Position numbers and translations under genes: made by a program. A stretch of 7,334 nucleotides of DNA from a bacterium. Its GTDB lineage: Bacteria; Auribacterota; JABMQX01. How positions within the stretch are numbered: the stretch's first letter is position 1; every line of letters starts with the position of its first letter. The stretch is from NCBI GenBank assembly GCA_013203085.1, contig JABMQX010000228.1, positions 1 through 7,334 of the forward strand, given 5' to 3'. This document shows positions 6,188 to 7,334 of the stretch, piece after piece. The notes under the pieces were generated by a model, which saw only the letters and a list, made by a program, of their open reading frames with translations, ran no database searches and had not been told where the DNA came from.

Positions 6188-6552
6188 CTCCGAAAGATCA
6201 AACACTTCTAACAGAAATGCGCCTTTCGGTCAACCCTTTTCCGCCACGGGTCATGCCTGCGTTCCAGTGGCAAAAGAAGACGAAATTCCGTGGAAGTAAC
6301 ACCCCCTTGCGTTCGCTGCCCAGTCCTCCTGGCGCACATGGCACGATGAACATCTTGATCGTTGACGGCCATACCTGCTACCCTGACCTTTCGGGGAAGC
6401 CTGAGGAGACTCCGCCGGATCTCTTGACCTAGACAGGAGTGTCTGTGGCAATCCGGTTCGTCGAGGAAATGGCACAGGCACATGGCGAAGGCATCAAGCC
6501 AGCGGTGGAATCCGACAGTTGCAATGTTCTACGGACCGCAGGAAAGCTGCAA
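6188..6552 (+). other. Long leader/intergenic stretch without a convincing gene
   Basis: About 360 bases separate the rightward promoter from the preferred start of the next gene. The longest plus frame, 6217-6432 (71 codons), has no good ribosome binding site and no recognisable product. It ends at a TAG (6430) in the same frame as the downstream gene. I checked for tRNA, tmRNA, SRP RNA, RNase P RNA and common riboswitch cores by eye and found none. A small hairpin AGACA-GGAG-TGTCT (6431-6444) lies just before an alternative GTG start at 6445. The stretch could be a regulatory leader, an unrecognised small gene or RNA, or decayed sequence. Confidence 0.4.
6540..6546 (+). promoter_or_regulatory. 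Ribosome binding site supporting ATG 6553
   Basis: AGGAAAG ends 6 bases before ATG 6553, with the AGGA core 9 bases away, which suits initiation there. A competing AGGAG at 6435-6439 lies 5 bases before the in-frame GTG 6445, so this site does not settle the start on its own. Confidence 0.5.
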
Positions 6553-7334
6553 ATGAAGCGACCTTTTCTGAAATTGAGCAGAGGCCTCTGGGGATTGAAT
6601 ATCTCCGGGATTGCGGTTATCTGCGCCTTCACTGCGACCGGATTTCTGGGTGGGCTATCGTGGGTATTCGATACGACAGCGAACTTTCGCGTCCAGTACC
6701 TTGCCTGTTTGGTCGTTGCCGCGATCTTTTTGCTCATCGGAAGGAAATGGCGGTGGGCGGTGCTGTCCGGCATCTTCGCTCTGGTCAACATCGGGGAGAT
6801 TCTTCCTTCCTTTATCGGCCCGAGTAGGCAGGCGACCGCCCCCTCGAATTCCGTGACAGTCCTGCTCGCGAACGTCCTCAGCTCGAACAAGCACTATGAG
6901 AAAGTCGAAAAGCTCGTCCGCAGCGTTGACCCGGACATCATCGTGGTCGTTGAAGCGACGGAGGATTGGATGAGGGCGTTGGCTCAGTTCGAGGAAAAGT
7001 ATCCCCACGTTGTCAGCCGGCCCCGCGAGGACAATTTTGGCATCGCAGTGTTCAGTCGTTTCCCGTTCGAGAAATCGGAAATACTGCAGATCGGTGATTG
7101 GCACCTTCCGTCGGCAATGGCTCGTCTGCGAATAGATGACAGGGAGTTCACGCTCGTGGCAACGCATCCGGCTCCGCCGGTGGGTGGCGCTCGTTTCGGC
7201 CACAGGAATCGTCAGCTTGAGGCCGTGGCGGAGTACGTACGCTCCGTAAAAGGGCCAGTCATCCTCCTCGGTGACCTGAACACAACTCCCTGGTCGCCAC
7301 ATTTCAAAAAGCTGCTTCGGCGAGGGGGGCTTCT
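6553..7334 (+). CDS. Membrane-anchored endonuclease/exonuclease/phosphatase-family protein (cut by right window edge)
   Basis: The 260 visible residues have three predicted N-terminal membrane helices (about 15-37, 48-63 and 66-83) followed by the start of an endonuclease/exonuclease/phosphatase (DNase I-like, Mg-dependent phosphodiester/phosphomonoester hydrolase) domain. Expected active-site residues are Asn107 in LLANVLSSN, Glu134 in PDIIVVVEA, His205 in ATHPAPP, and Asp241/Asn243 in LLGDLNTTPWSP. NFGIAVFSRFP at 161-171 is also typical. The final Ser-Asp-His motif would lie beyond the window. The basic residues MKR near the N-terminus and GRKWR between helices 2 and 3 put those ends inside, so the catalytic domain should face outward. 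The substrate is unknown; lipid, nucleic acid or sugar phosphoesters are all possible. ATG 6553 matches family architecture and has AGGAAAG upstream. In-frame GTG 6445, preceded by AGGAG at 5 bases, would add 36 residues. It is transcribed divergently from hprK. Confidence 0.9.
   Translation, partial: MKRPFLKLSRGLWGLNISGIAVICAFTATGFLGGLSWVFDTTANFRVQYLACLVVAAIFLLIGRKWRWAVLSGIFALVNIGEILPSFIGPSRQATAPSNSVTVLLANVLSSNKHYEKVEKLVRSVDPDIIVVVEATEDWMRALAQFEEKYPHVVSRPREDNFGIAVFSRFPFEKSEILQIGDWHLPSAMARLRIDDREFTLVATHPAPPVGGARFGHRNRQLEAVAEYVRSVKGPVILLGDLNTTPWSPHFKKLLRRGGL

Noticed and set aside
6091..6358. 11-base direct repeat GAACATCTTGA at 6091-6101 and 6348-6358
   Set aside because: It is a single short repeat with no spacing pattern or further copies; it is not strong enough to call a site.
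6190..6394. CCGAAAG (6190-6196) could pair with CTTTCGG at 6223-6229 or 6388-6394, like an attenuator switch
   Set aside because: Seven- to eight-base matches of this kind are expected by chance in about 570 bases, and the first copy lies partly upstream of the expected transcription start.
6208..6483. 91-codon minus-strand open frame in the intergenic region
   Set aside because: It has no ribosome binding site, no recognisable protein, and lies upstream of the minus-strand promoter rather than downstream of it.
6482..6556. 24-codon frame ending in an ATGA overlap with ATG 6553
   Set aside because: The overlap resembles translational coupling, but the frame is short, poorly led by a ribosome binding site and unrecognised.
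6429..7302. Two minus-strand open frames (6429-6890 and 6655-7302)
   Set aside because: Both lie antisense to the phosphatase-family gene, whose plus frame has clear family motifs; their translations show no recognisable domain.

Overview
The window is a bacterial chromosomal segment of moderate GC content (somewhat above half G+C by eye). It is densely coding and shows no insertion sequences, CRISPR arrays or RNA genes that I could recognise. The organism cannot be placed from the sequence alone. A full-length HPr kinase/phosphorylase, an HPr carrying the regulatory serine, and an S-adenosylhomocysteinase of the 'NDA-TK-LFDNRYGTGQS' type fit a deep-branching or uncultured Gram-negative-like lineage better than an enteric bacterium. 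That placement is inference.

Positions 1-5978 form one leftward (minus-strand) gene series, read in transcription order: hprK (5978-5046), ptsH (4971-4675), ptsI (4682-2919), a sugar-phosphate nucleotidyltransferase (2876-2124), metK (2002-809) and ahcY (770 to beyond the left edge). ptsH and ptsI overlap by 8 bases. The other gaps are 74, 42, 121 and 38 bases, so one operon is likely, possibly with a second transcription or processing point in the 121-base gap before metK. A good sigma70-type promoter lies in front of hprK (minus strand, 6113-6085).

Positions 5979-6552 are a divergent intergenic region. A second good sigma70-type promoter faces right (6159-6187). It is followed by about 360 bases with no convincing gene, then by a plus-strand membrane-anchored endonuclease/exonuclease/phosphatase-family protein that runs off the right edge.

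The genes form two modules. EI (ptsI), HPr (ptsH) and HPr kinase/phosphorylase form a phosphoenolpyruvate-dependent relay with an ATP-dependent regulatory branch. No sugar-specific EII component lies in the window, so a regulatory role or EII genes elsewhere are both possible. MetK and AhcY are the SAM-making and SAH-clearing enzymes of the activated methyl cycle. The nucleotidyltransferase between them would make an activated sugar for cell-surface or glycoconjugate synthesis. No clear new system is present. The points most worth a second look are this carbon-signalling/methyl-cycle gene linkage, residue changes in HPr and HprK, and the long leader with an ambiguous start in front of the phosphatase-family gene.
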